From a virus: a stretch of 20,676 nt of DNA. The notes beneath the pieces were generated by a model that saw only the letters and a list, made by a program, of their open reading frames with translations, made no database searches and was not told where the DNA came from. The stretch covers positions 1-20,676 of the IMG/VR virus record IMGVR_UViG_3300021424_001947; one strand, given 5' to 3'. Below are positions 1 to 4,241 of this stretch, piece after piece. The number at the start of each line of letters is the position of its first letter. Position 1 is the first letter of the stretch. Position numbers and translations under genes: made by a program.

Positions 1-42
1 TTAATCAATGGGTCACAAGTTCGAATCTTGTCGGGGGAGCCA
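1..42 (+). tRNA. tRNA-Asn(GTT), 3' part only
   Basis: The window opens inside a tRNA. The T arm is intact (stem 15-19/27-31, loop TTCGAAT), followed by the 3' acceptor strand at 32-38, discriminator G39 and an encoded CCA at 40-42. The first bases, TTAA, are the end of an anticodon loop. Together with discriminator G and the match of TTAATC to the usual bacterial tRNA-Asn loop, they indicate anticodon GUU. The first anticodon base lies outside the window, so the identity is inferred. Confidence 0.8.
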
Positions 43-43
43 T

Positions 44-115
44 GGGCGATTAGCGCAGCGGTAGCGCAGTTGCTTTACACGCAATTGGTCGGCGGTTCGA
101 ATCCGTCATCGCCCA
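44..115 (+). tRNA. tRNA-Val(TAC)
   Basis: A complete cloverleaf. Acceptor 44-50 pairs with 108-114, discriminator A115. The D stem is 53-56/64-67. The anticodon stem is 69-73/81-85 with loop TTTACAC, which gives anticodon UAC. The T stem is 91-95/103-107 with loop TTCGAAT. CCA is not encoded, unlike the neighbouring tRNA-Asn, whose CCA ends two bases upstream. The two were probably transcribed together. Confidence 0.95.
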
Positions 116-118
116 CTT

Positions 119-126
119 GATAAATA
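119..126 (+). promoter_or_regulatory. T4-type late promoter-like octamer (GATAAATA)
   Basis: GATAAATA matches the NATAAATA form of the T4 late promoter (TATAAATA) described in cyanophages. A start site about 6-7 bases downstream would leave a very short leader with a purine-rich AAGAG before the ATG at 144. This suggests late expression of the Dps-like gene. It is a short motif in AT-rich DNA, so chance occurrence is possible. Confidence 0.5.
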
Positions 127-143
127 AAAATAAAAAGAGTATA

Positions 144-578
144 ATGGAAAAACTTTATAAACTCTTGAGTGATGCTCAGTCATCACTTTTTGTTTTGTTC
201 CATAAAACTTGGGCATTTCATTGGAATGTTGTTGGTGAAGATTTCACTCAACTCCATCAACTTTTTGGTGGACAGTATGAAATTATGTTTGAAGAGATTG
301 ACCGTCTCTCTGAACATATGCGTTATTTGAATGTAAAACCTCTGAGTTCTCTTTCTAGAATGCTTGAGGTGACTCAAATTAAAGAGGCTGCAAGTTCAAC
401 GGGAGCAAAAGAAATGCTTCAAGAACTTCTTGATAATAACACCAAGTTTTGTGAATTAATGCAAGGGATTTCAGAAGAAGCAGAAGAGCAAAAGCAATAT
501 GCAACTGCTAATCTAGTTCAAGACTTAATGGAATCTCACGGTAAATTTGTTTGGCAGTTAAGATCGCACCTACAATGA
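144..578 (+). CDS. dps: Dps-like ferritin (DNA protection / iron storage)
   Basis: A 144-residue protein of the Dps/bacterioferritin-like family, whose members form hollow 12-subunit shells, oxidise Fe(II) with peroxide and store the iron. The ferroxidase ligands expected for Dps all appear to be present: His26 in HWNV, His38 in LHQLF, then Asp53 and Glu57 in IDRLSE. The length is near the usual 150-170 residues, with a short N terminus lacking the basic tail that binds DNA in some Dps proteins. I chose the ATG at 144; a longer reading from a TTG at 117 would run into the upstream tRNA spacer and adds only Lys/Asn-rich residues. AAGAG lies four bases upstream. In a phage it may protect DNA from photosynthetic peroxide or manage host iron; that role is inferred. 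Confidence 0.88.
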   Translation: MEKLYKLLSDAQSSLFVLFHKTWAFHWNVVGEDFTQLHQLFGGQYEIMFEEIDRLSEHMRYLNVKPLSSLSRMLEVTQIKEAASSTGAKEMLQELLDNNTKFCELMQGISEEAEEQKQYATANLVQDLMESHGKFVWQLRSHLQ

Positions 579-593
579 ATAGGATGAAGAACA

Positions 594-845
594 ATGATTT
601 CAATAAGATGCAAAGATTGCAATAAAGAATTAACAGGACACCCAACAAAAACCATTACTTGTGGTTGTCCTAATATGGCGACAATTCGTGGTGATAAAAT
701 TTCAGCAGTTGACTTATCGCGTATTGTTATGTTAAACTCTATTCAGAAAGAACAAAAATCAAATGTTCTGACTTCACAAGATCTTGCTTTTCAGGAAGCA
801 AGACGCCAACGTAAAGTTCGTCGTTTAGATTTTGAGATTCGTTGA
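594..845 (+). CDS. Small conserved-type phage protein with zinc-ribbon-like cysteines
   Basis: An 83-residue protein of unknown function. Four cysteines arranged as CxxC (residues 6 and 9) and CxC (23 and 25) could bind a metal as a small zinc ribbon. The rest is a hydrophilic helical segment ending in a strongly basic tail (QEARRQRKVRRLDFEIR), which could bind nucleic acid. It starts 15 bases after the Dps-like gene, with AGGATGAAGA as a plausible ribosome-binding region, so the two are probably co-transcribed. Similar small proteins are common in cyanomyovirus genomes, but I cannot assign a name. Confidence 0.75.
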   Translation: MISIRCKDCNKELTGHPTKTITCGCPNMATIRGDKISAVDLSRIVMLNSIQKEQKSNVLTSQDLAFQEARRQRKVRRLDFEIR

Positions 846-852
846 TATTCTT

Positions 853-935
853 GGAGAGAGTCCGGTTGGTCGAGGACACCGCTTTGAAAGCGGCTGGGTT
901 TAAAAGCTTCGCAGGTTCGATTCCTGTTCTCTCCG
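853..935 (+). tRNA. tRNA-Ser(TGA)
   Basis: A class II tRNA with a long variable arm. Acceptor 853-859 (GGAGAGA) pairs with 928-934 (TCTCTCC), discriminator G935. The anticodon loop TTTGAAA is closed by CCGC/GCGG and gives anticodon UGA. The T arm carries TTCGATT. CCA is not encoded. It lies between two groups of small genes. Confidence 0.93.
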
Positions 936-1037
936 CTTTCTTTATATTTGTTTAATCACTTTCTTGATATCAACACATAATAAACAAAGTTGCAACATTT
1001 GGTAATATAACTAATAATATCCAATCAAATCCTTCTT

Positions 1038-1187
1038 ATGGATCAACACACCTATGAAAACTGGGTGAAGATCAAGGCAACTTTTGAGTCTTCTGGTAAT
1101 ATTGATAATATGTTTTACAAAAGAGCAGTTGAAATTGTAAAAACAAAAAAAGATTCACTTGCAGAGTTTCTTGGAGACAAGAAATGA
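1038..1187 (+). CDS. Hypothetical 49-residue protein
   Basis: An open frame starting MDQHTYENWVKIKATFESSG and ending in GDKK. It is soluble and helical, with no motif I recognise. The start is the first ATG after a 102-base AT-rich gap (936-1037) in which I see no convincing promoter. Its stop overlaps the ATG of the next gene, and it heads a tightly packed set of microproteins, which supports it being real. Confidence 0.65.
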   Translation: MDQHTYENWVKIKATFESSGNIDNMFYKRAVEIVKTKKDSLAEFLGDKK

Positions 1188-1387
1188 TGCACGAACAAGA
1201 AGAATTAGTTACCCGTTCAGAAGTTCAGGAGATGATCGATGCAGCAATACGACAACACAACCGTAATGCTAGCATCATTAGTATGTGCGTCGGTTGGGTG
1301 GTTCTTGCTTTATTTGCTGAGGGACTTTTGAGGTTGATAGGCGTTATTCCACCAGTACTGCCATGGCTCAACATTACTCTGAAATAA
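1184..1387 (+). CDS. Small membrane protein, 67 residues
   Basis: An N-terminal charged, probably helical segment (residues 1-28) is followed by a hydrophobic stretch at about 30-56 able to form one or two membrane segments (VGWVVLALFAEGLLRLIGVI). Two ATGs in tandem (1184 and 1187) could serve as start. The first overlaps the upstream stop, and GGAGA lies about 6-10 bases upstream. Function is unknown. Its C-terminal 25 bases overlap the next gene. Confidence 0.65.
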   Translation: MMHEQEELVTRSEVQEMIDAAIRQHNRNASIISMCVGWVVLALFAEGLLRLIGVIPPVLPWLNITLK

Positions 1388-1542
1388 TCGGCATAGTCCT
1401 ATTACTGGTGTTTGCCGCCACGATGTTTTATCAGGGCACTTGTATTCTAAGAAATCAACGTGGATATTCTCTGCGTGATTATATGAAACAAGACAGCACT
1501 AATATGCGTAAAAGAGTAGAAGAACTTTTAAAGGACAAATGA
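1363..1542 (+). CDS. Small membrane-anchored protein, 59 residues
   Basis: Starts with MAQHYSEI followed by a single hydrophobic segment (residues about 7-22) and a basic soluble tail with Arg/Lys-rich helices (MRKRVEELLKDK). The N-terminal anchor with a cytoplasmic helix resembles many small phage membrane proteins, but no family is recognised. It overlaps the upstream gene by 25 bases and the next by 4, the pattern of translational coupling seen through this stretch. Confidence 0.6.
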   Translation: MAQHYSEIIGIVLLLVFAATMFYQGTCILRNQRGYSLRDYMKQDSTNMRKRVEELLKDK

Positions 1543-1652
1543 TAGTTTTAACAGAAAAAGATTTGCAAGAACTTCAAGAGAGAGTTTTACAACAAAAGTT
1601 AGACGAACTATTTGAAGAACCATCAACTTACGAGGACGAGAAAGATGTTTAA
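1539..1652 (+). CDS. Hypothetical 37-residue acidic helical peptide
   Basis: A short frame starting MIVLTEKDLQELQERV and rich in Glu, Gln and Leu with heptad-like spacing, consistent with a short coiled coil. It begins with a 4-base ATGA overlap on the previous stop and overlaps the next start by 8 bases. Support comes only from gene packing and the amphipathic composition. Confidence 0.5.
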   Translation: MIVLTEKDLQELQERVLQQKLDELFEEPSTYEDEKDV

Positions 1653-1737
1653 AACACTTTTCTTTTCAGTACTTCTTTACGGATCAATTATGGGATTCTG
1701 GATCTGGTGGGGTCTCACACACGCATACCCACAATAG
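1645..1737 (+). CDS. Hypothetical 30-residue membrane peptide
   Basis: MFKTLFFSVLLYGSIMGFWI is followed by WWGLTHAYPQ. Nearly the whole peptide is hydrophobic and could form one membrane helix rich in aromatic residues. GAGGACGAG lies just upstream of the ATG inside the preceding gene and could act as a ribosome-binding site. The frame is short, so confidence is limited. Confidence 0.5.
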   Translation: MFKTLFFSVLLYGSIMGFWIWWGLTHAYPQ

Positions 1738-1745
1738 GAGATTAT

Positions 1746-1913
1746 ATGGAACGCTTTAAAGATTTCTCAGATTATGAACTCAAATTACTAGCAGATGCAG
1801 TATGGATGAGACAGAGATGTTTCATCGCAGGTGATAGAAGGTTCAAAGAATATGGTGTGCTCTTAGATGAGATTCGTCAAAGAATTAATTATATCCCAGG
1901 AGTATTTGCATGA
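1746..1913 (+). CDS. Hypothetical 55-residue protein
   Basis: Begins MERFKDFSDYELKLLADAVW and is a soluble, helical, charged protein with no family I recognise. I chose the ATG at 1746 because AGGAG lies five bases upstream. An in-frame ATG at 1707 would extend 13 residues into the upstream microprotein gene and has no such site. It ends in a 4-base overlap with the next gene. Confidence 0.65.
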   Translation: MERFKDFSDYELKLLADAVWMRQRCFIAGDRRFKEYGVLLDEIRQRINYIPGVFA

Positions 1914-2035
1914 TGTTATTAGCAAAAGCACTTTTATTTGTTTCAGTTCCGTTTGTTCTATCAACACTTTACTTCGGCACAAGAGGGGGATACTATGACT
2001 CCAAAGACTATAAGGGAAATGGAACCGCACACTAA
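1910..2035 (+). CDS. Small membrane protein, 41 residues
   Basis: An N-terminal hydrophobic segment (residues 3-22, LLAKALLFVSVPFVLSTLYF) is followed by a short glycine/tyrosine-rich polar tail ending GNGTAH. CAGGAG lies about 10 bases upstream. It overlaps the previous gene by 4 bases and the next by 41, an unusually long overlap. Confidence 0.55.
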   Translation: MMLLAKALLFVSVPFVLSTLYFGTRGGYYDSKDYKGNGTAH

Positions 2036-2213
2036 ACAGCGGTATTACTTTTCTTCTTCTGCATTTGTAAGAATGTGGGGACACAGTTCATTACATGACT
2101 ATCGTATTGTAGATTTTTGTGTTGAGTGGGCACATAGAGAAGAGAATGCTCCATTGGACAATACAGTTGATCAATACTTTTACTACGAGTTCAAGACTTG
2201 GAGGGGATACTAA
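1995..2213 (+). CDS. Hypothetical 72-residue protein
   Basis: A soluble protein rich in Tyr, Phe, His and Trp, starting MTPKTIREMEPHTKQRYYFS. I chose the ATG at 1995 because AGAGGGGGA, a strong ribosome-binding sequence, lies just upstream. Earlier in-frame starts have no comparable site and run deeper into the preceding gene. It shares 41 bases with that gene in another frame. No family recognised. Confidence 0.65.
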   Translation: MTPKTIREMEPHTKQRYYFSSSAFVRMWGHSSLHDYRIVDFCVEWAHREENAPLDNTVDQYFYYEFKTWRGY

Positions 2214-2326
2214 TGTTTCACCTAATAGAAGTTTTAGCAGCAAGTCCAGTATGGTTGGGACTTTGTGGAGCAGGCTTGACGGTTGCTCCGATTATGGGTA
2301 TAATGCTTATACACCAAACTAAATAA
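2213..2326 (+). CDS. Small membrane peptide, 37 residues
   Basis: Starts on a TAATG junction with the previous stop, with GGAGGGGA about eight bases upstream, a strong ribosome-binding site. The peptide is hydrophobic through residues 4-34 (valine, leucine, glycine and isoleucine rich), enough for one membrane helix. It is the last gene of the microprotein run; tRNA-Pro begins 9 bases later. Confidence 0.6.
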   Translation: MFHLIEVLAASPVWLGLCGAGLTVAPIMGIMLIHQTK

Positions 2327-2335
2327 CGGTGTTGA

Positions 2336-2407
2336 CGGGGTGTAAGTCAGCGGTAGACGGCTTGCTTTGGGAGCAAGAAGACAGAGGTTCGATCCCTCTC
2401 ACCCCGA
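2336..2407 (+). tRNA. tRNA-Pro(TGG)
   Basis: Acceptor 2336-2342 (CGGGGTG) pairs with 2400-2406 (CACCCCG), discriminator A2407. The anticodon stem CTTGC/GCAAG closes the loop TTTGGGA, giving anticodon UGG. The T stem AGAGG/CCTCT has loop TTCGATC. CCA is not encoded. Confidence 0.94.
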
Positions 2408-2425
2408 CTCATAAAACTTTACTTT

Positions 2426-2656
2426 ATGAAAATGTATCCAGAACTTTCATATCTCCAAAAATTTACAGTCGAAGAGTTTCAAAAAGATTTTGATACTCTG
2501 ATAGAAAGAGTTGAAAATGGCGAATCATTTATTATTACTGATGGAGAAAGAAACGCAGTGATAGTTCCATACAATGAAACCATAAAGTTTGCAGTAGAAT
2601 CTAAAGTGGATGACGACGTGATACGAATACATACTGATCACGAAGAAGGTTGTTGA
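2426..2656 (+). CDS. Phd/YefM-like antitoxin-type protein
   Basis: A 76-residue protein whose middle part (FTVEEFQKDFDTLIERVENG then ESFIITDGERNAVIVPYNE) follows the Phd/YefM pattern: a helix pair, a glutamate-rich turn, then a beta hairpin ending before a C-terminal tail. In that family the N-terminal domain binds operator DNA and the tail blocks a toxin. Here the tail is acidic and short, and no toxin gene is adjacent: the next features are a promoter and tRNAs. It could be an orphan antitoxin that counters a host toxin, or a DNA-binding regulator. An ATG at 2432 is an alternative start; neither has a good ribosome-binding site. Confidence 0.6.
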   Translation: MKMYPELSYLQKFTVEEFQKDFDTLIERVENGESFIITDGERNAVIVPYNETIKFAVESKVDDDVIRIHTDHEEGC

Positions 2657-2681
2657 CATAGAGTTCCAGGTCCTCTACAAT
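2653..2681 (+). promoter_or_regulatory. Sigma70-like promoter for tRNA-Ile/tRNA-Met
   Basis: TTGACA at 2653-2658 and TACAAT at 2676-2681, separated by 17 bases, match the consensus well. The -35 box overlaps the stop codon of the Phd-like gene. The predicted start is just upstream of tRNA-Ile. The -10 box lies in the loop of an inverted repeat (2666-2672/2683-2689). Confidence 0.75.
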
Positions 2682-2693
2682 AGACCTGGTTTT
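2666..2693 (+). terminator. Possible rho-independent terminator overlapping a promoter
   Basis: CCAGGTC (2666-2672) and GACCTGG (2683-2689) form a perfect 7-bp stem with a 10-base loop, followed by TTTT. It could end transcription of the Phd-like gene. The loop contains the -10 box of the tRNA promoter, so the repeat could instead be an operator. The T tract is short. Confidence 0.45.
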
Positions 2694-2695
2694 AC

Positions 2696-2767
2696 GGGAC
2701 TGTCGCCTATGGGTTAAGGCCCACTGCTTATAACGGTGTGAACTGAGTTCAAGTCTCAGCAGTCCTA
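2696..2767 (+). tRNA. tRNA-Ile(TAT)
   Basis: Acceptor 2696-2702 (GGGACTG) pairs with 2760-2766 (CAGTCCT; first pair G-U), discriminator A2767. The D stem is 2705-2708/2717-2720. The anticodon stem 2722-2726/2734-2738 closes the loop CTTATAA, so the anticodon is UAU, reading AUA. The T stem is 2743-2747/2755-2759. Bacteria usually read AUA with a CAU tRNA modified to lysidine, so a UAU isoleucine tRNA is less common. Confidence 0.88.
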
Positions 2768-2771
2768 CCTT

Positions 2772-2844
2772 GCTCCTTTAGCAATCTGGTGAATGCAGCG
2801 AACTCATAATTCGCCTGAGGCGTGTTCGATCCACGCAAGGAGCA
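2772..2844 (+). tRNA. tRNA-Met(CAT)
   Basis: Acceptor 2772-2778 (GCTCCTT) pairs with 2837-2843 (AAGGAGC), discriminator A2844. The anticodon stem GCGAA/TTCGC closes the loop CTCATAA, giving CAU. The T arm GCGTG/CACGC has loop TTCGATC. A CAU tRNA could be elongator Met, initiator, or the lysidine-modified Ile2. A UAU isoleucine tRNA four bases upstream makes Met more likely, but this is not settled from sequence. Confidence 0.85.
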
Positions 2845-2845
2845 C

Positions 2846-2875
2846 TTGACAGAACCCCTGTCAAACCTTTATAAT
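2846..2875 (+). promoter_or_regulatory. Consensus sigma70 promoter with -35 in an inverted repeat
   Basis: TTGACA (2846-2851) and TATAAT (2870-2875) with an 18-base spacer, both perfect consensus boxes. The -35 box is the left arm of a perfect 7-bp inverted repeat, TTGACAG (2846-2852) and CTGTCAA (2858-2864). This could be an operator or a hairpin. It should drive the small gene at 2898 early in infection using host RNA polymerase. Confidence 0.85.
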
Positions 2876-2897
2876 ACTAAGGTCAACAATCAAAACA

Positions 2898-3113
2898 ATG
2901 ACTCTCACAGCAAAATTCAAGAAAGACGTTCAAACCCTTCGTGGAGCAGCAAATGGTGACTTCTACCTTGATGTAAAGAATCCGAAACTTTACAAAAAGG
3001 TTCGCCGCTACTACGAAAACGAAGGTGTAGTATTCTCTGGTGATCCTCTGGATGATTATGAAATGCTTATGGAATACGTTCTTGCAGATCTTGAATCCGT
3101 TGAGGTTGCATGA
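2898..3113 (+). CDS. Small conserved-type cyanophage protein, 71 residues
   Basis: A soluble, charged protein (MTLTAKFKKDVQTLRGAANG onward) ending in an acidic helix (LMEYVLADLESVEVA). No motif gives a function. It is the first gene after a consensus promoter and overlaps the next gene by 4 bases (ATGA), so it heads a short operon, probably early. I believe similar proteins recur in cyanomyoviruses but cannot name the family. Confidence 0.75.
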   Translation: MTLTAKFKKDVQTLRGAANGDFYLDVKNPKLYKKVRRYYENEGVVFSGDPLDDYEMLMEYVLADLESVEVA

Positions 3114-3361
3114 CAACAAGGCTTCCTAAAGTTCTTTTGGAACGAGAAGGATATCGTTTCGTTGAAGTTGGTATTCTTGAAATCAACGGTAAACCTGATT
3201 ACCGTATGCAAAAACAAAACGAATACACTAAACGCTGGAATGACATTTATCTTTTTGATAATGTTTTACAATGTTCTACTGCAATGGAAGATATTGAATA
3301 TGCGAAATGGTTAGATCCAGATCGTGTTCCTTGTTATGTAAAGGATGATGAAGAGAATTAA
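3110..3361 (+). CDS. Hypothetical 83-residue phage protein
   Basis: A soluble protein starting MTTRLPKVLLEREGYRFVEV, predicted mostly beta strands in the first half and an acidic tail (VKDDEEN). No known motif. The start is fixed by the 4-base overlap with the upstream gene. The next gene begins two bases after its stop, so it belongs to the 2898-3588 operon. Confidence 0.72.
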   Translation: MTTRLPKVLLEREGYRFVEVGILEINGKPDYRMQKQNEYTKRWNDIYLFDNVLQCSTAMEDIEYAKWLDPDRVPCYVKDDEEN

Positions 3362-3363
3362 TT

Positions 3364-3588
3364 ATGTTTGAACTAGATGATATGGAACTGATGCAACTTC
3401 AGTTTTGTATGCAACAAACTAAAAAAATGATGTCAATGGGAGGAGAAATCCGCCGCCATGCTTCTATCACTCAAAAGATTGAAGAAGAAATGGAACGACG
3501 CAAACAAGCAACTGGAGCATATACTCCCGAAGCTGTTAGTCGTCAGTTGGAAGAAGAAATTAAACTTCTTTCTAAACATCTTAAATAG
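3364..3588 (+). CDS. Hypothetical 74-residue helical protein
   Basis: A highly charged, probably all-helical protein with many Met, Gln and Glu residues and heptad-like leucines (IEEEMERRKQATG and RQLEEEIKLLSKHLK), consistent with a coiled coil. No family recognised. It closes the short operon. The 45 bases after it hold only a weak 5-bp inverted repeat (TCCCG ... CGGGA, within 3589-3620). Confidence 0.68.
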   Translation: MFELDDMELMQLQFCMQQTKKMMSMGGEIRRHASITQKIEEEMERRKQATGAYTPEAVSRQLEEEIKLLSKHLK

Positions 3589-3633
3589 TCCCGGGATGAC
3601 TTAAAAAGCGCACTGGTCGGGAGCAAACCCCTT

Positions 3634-3861
3634 ATGACTAAATCTGATTGTTTCAGATACATAGGAAACATTCTCCTTTTATCTGGGTATTTTTTTCTCT
3701 TATGGGGAGATCCAAAATCAGGTTTATTAATAAAATGTATTGGGAATGCATTCATTATTCCCTTTGCATTGAAGCATAAGTTTTGGGATATCTTATTTCT
3801 ATGTGGCTTCTATGCCGCAATTGAAGTACCAAAACTTATACAACTTTTCCTAGTTTCTTAA
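3634..3861 (+). CDS. Small multi-pass membrane protein, 75 residues
   Basis: Three hydrophobic stretches: residues about 9-24 (NILLLSGYFFLLWG), 29-45 (GLLIKCIGNAFIIPFAL) and 50-73 (FWDILFLCGFYAAIEVPKLI onward). It is therefore a predicted inner-membrane protein with two or three spans. No function can be assigned. The stop codon lies in the loop of an 8-bp hairpin (3849-3868). Confidence 0.65.
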   Translation: MTKSDCFRYIGNILLLSGYFFLLWGDPKSGLLIKCIGNAFIIPFALKHKFWDILFLCGFYAAIEVPKLIQLFLVS

Positions 3862-3868
3862 AACTAGG
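3849..3868 (+). repeat. Perfect 8-bp hairpin across a stop codon
   Basis: CCTAGTTT (3849-3856) and AAACTAGG (3861-3868) pair perfectly around a CTTA loop. The stop codon of the small membrane protein gene occupies the end of the loop and first base of the right arm. No T tract follows, so it is not a standard terminator; it may be an RNA-processing or stability element. Confidence 0.5.
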
Positions 3869-3892
3869 TGGTGCCCACAAGACCCCTTAAAA

Positions 3893-3899
3893 CTAAATA
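3893..3899 (+). promoter_or_regulatory. Possible cyanophage late promoter (CTAAATA)
   Basis: CTAAATA lies 25 bases before the ATG of the small coiled-coil gene. It is close to the T4 late box, and this form has, as I recall, been proposed for cyanophages. Short motif in AT-rich DNA, so only suggestive. Confidence 0.35.
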
Positions 3900-3924
3900 T
3901 TCTAAGAGTTTAATACTTATAAAA

Positions 3925-4083
3925 ATGGCAACGACTAAAAAGACCGTAACTTCTACAGATACTTCCTCCACAACTCCTGCCGTAGTAGTACCAGATACTT
4001 CTGAACTAGAGGCAAGAGTACAAGTTCTTGAAGAAAGACTTGCTGATTTGATTGGAAGACTAGAGAAAAAAATCAGTTTCTAG
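3925..4083 (+). CDS. Small coiled-coil protein, 52 residues
   Basis: The N-terminal half is a Thr/Ser/Lys-rich disordered segment (MATTKKTVTSTDTSSTTPAV). The C-terminal half is a leucine-zipper-like helix (ELEARVQVLEERLADLIGRL then EKK), likely oligomerising. I chose the ATG at 3925; the longer reading from a GTG at 3868 would start in the upstream hairpin. No biochemical role is known to me. It lies between a late-promoter-like site and the structured region preceding the sugar operon. Confidence 0.7.
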   Translation: MATTKKTVTSTDTSSTTPAVVVPDTSELEARVQVLEERLADLIGRLEKKISF

Positions 4084-4095
4084 TTTCTGAAAAAT

Positions 4096-4178
4096 TCTTG
4101 CTGGTGCGGATGGGACTCTCTCCCGCCTGGTTTCTTGCCTCCAGTCAAAGGGTAAGTGGCGAGCCTGATAATACACTT
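4096..4178 (+). ncRNA. Candidate structured RNA upstream of the sugar operon
   Basis: This gene-free stretch is more GC-rich than its surroundings and has many short complementary segments: CTGG 4101-4104 or 4127-4130 with CCAG 4141-4144, GCGG 4106-4109 with CCGC 4123-4126, CTTGCC 4134-4139 with GGCGAG 4158-4163, and TAAGTG 4153-4158 with CACTTA 4174-4179. Some of these cross, so a pseudoknot is possible. A terminator follows directly. The wcaG RNA motif is a known candidate cis-regulatory RNA from cyanophages, linked to polysaccharide genes, and its setting would fit. I cannot confirm the match from memory. It does not fold as a tRNA on either strand. Confidence 0.4.
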
Positions 4179-4207
4179 AGGGGGTTGACAACAACCTCCT
4201 TTTTTTT
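4179..4207 (+). terminator. Rho-independent terminator before the sugar operon
   Basis: Stem 4179-4187 pairs with 4192-4200 (nine pairs, one G-U) around an ACAA loop, followed by a run of T to 4207. This is a clear terminator. It would end transcripts from the small-gene region, or act as an attenuator for the candidate RNA just upstream. Its hairpin contains the -35 box of the next promoter. Confidence 0.85.
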
Positions 4208-4214
4208 GTATGAT
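4185..4214 (+). promoter_or_regulatory. Sigma70-like promoter of the carbohydrate operon
   Basis: TTGACA (4185-4190) and TATGAT (4209-4214) with an 18-base spacer. The -35 box lies in the stem and loop of the terminator and the T tract forms part of the spacer. The predicted start at about 4221 gives a leader of about 20 bases before the ATG at 4242. This would let host polymerase start the operon afresh after upstream transcripts end. Confidence 0.75.
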
Positions 4215-4241
4215 ACATACTATAGAGTTTATTGGTTTTTG

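Noticed and set aside
117-145. TTGATA-N17-TATAAT as a sigma70 promoter for the Dps-like gene
   Set aside because: The -10 box overlaps the ATG at 144, so transcription would begin inside the gene. The late-type box at 119-126 gives a usable leader and is preferred.
2319-2325. CTAAATA as a late promoter before tRNA-Pro
   Set aside because: It is the coding end of the membrane peptide (ACT AAA TAA), so the match is probably a by-product of the stop codon.
4100-4172. A tRNA on either strand
   Set aside because: Parts look like a reverse-strand tRNA end (TGGTGCGG, GGGA), but no T loop, D arm or anticodon arm can be built.
4098-4241. N-terminal extension of the first glycosyltransferase
   Set aside because: The open frame runs through the terminator and promoter. 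The extra residues do not resemble a transferase N terminus.
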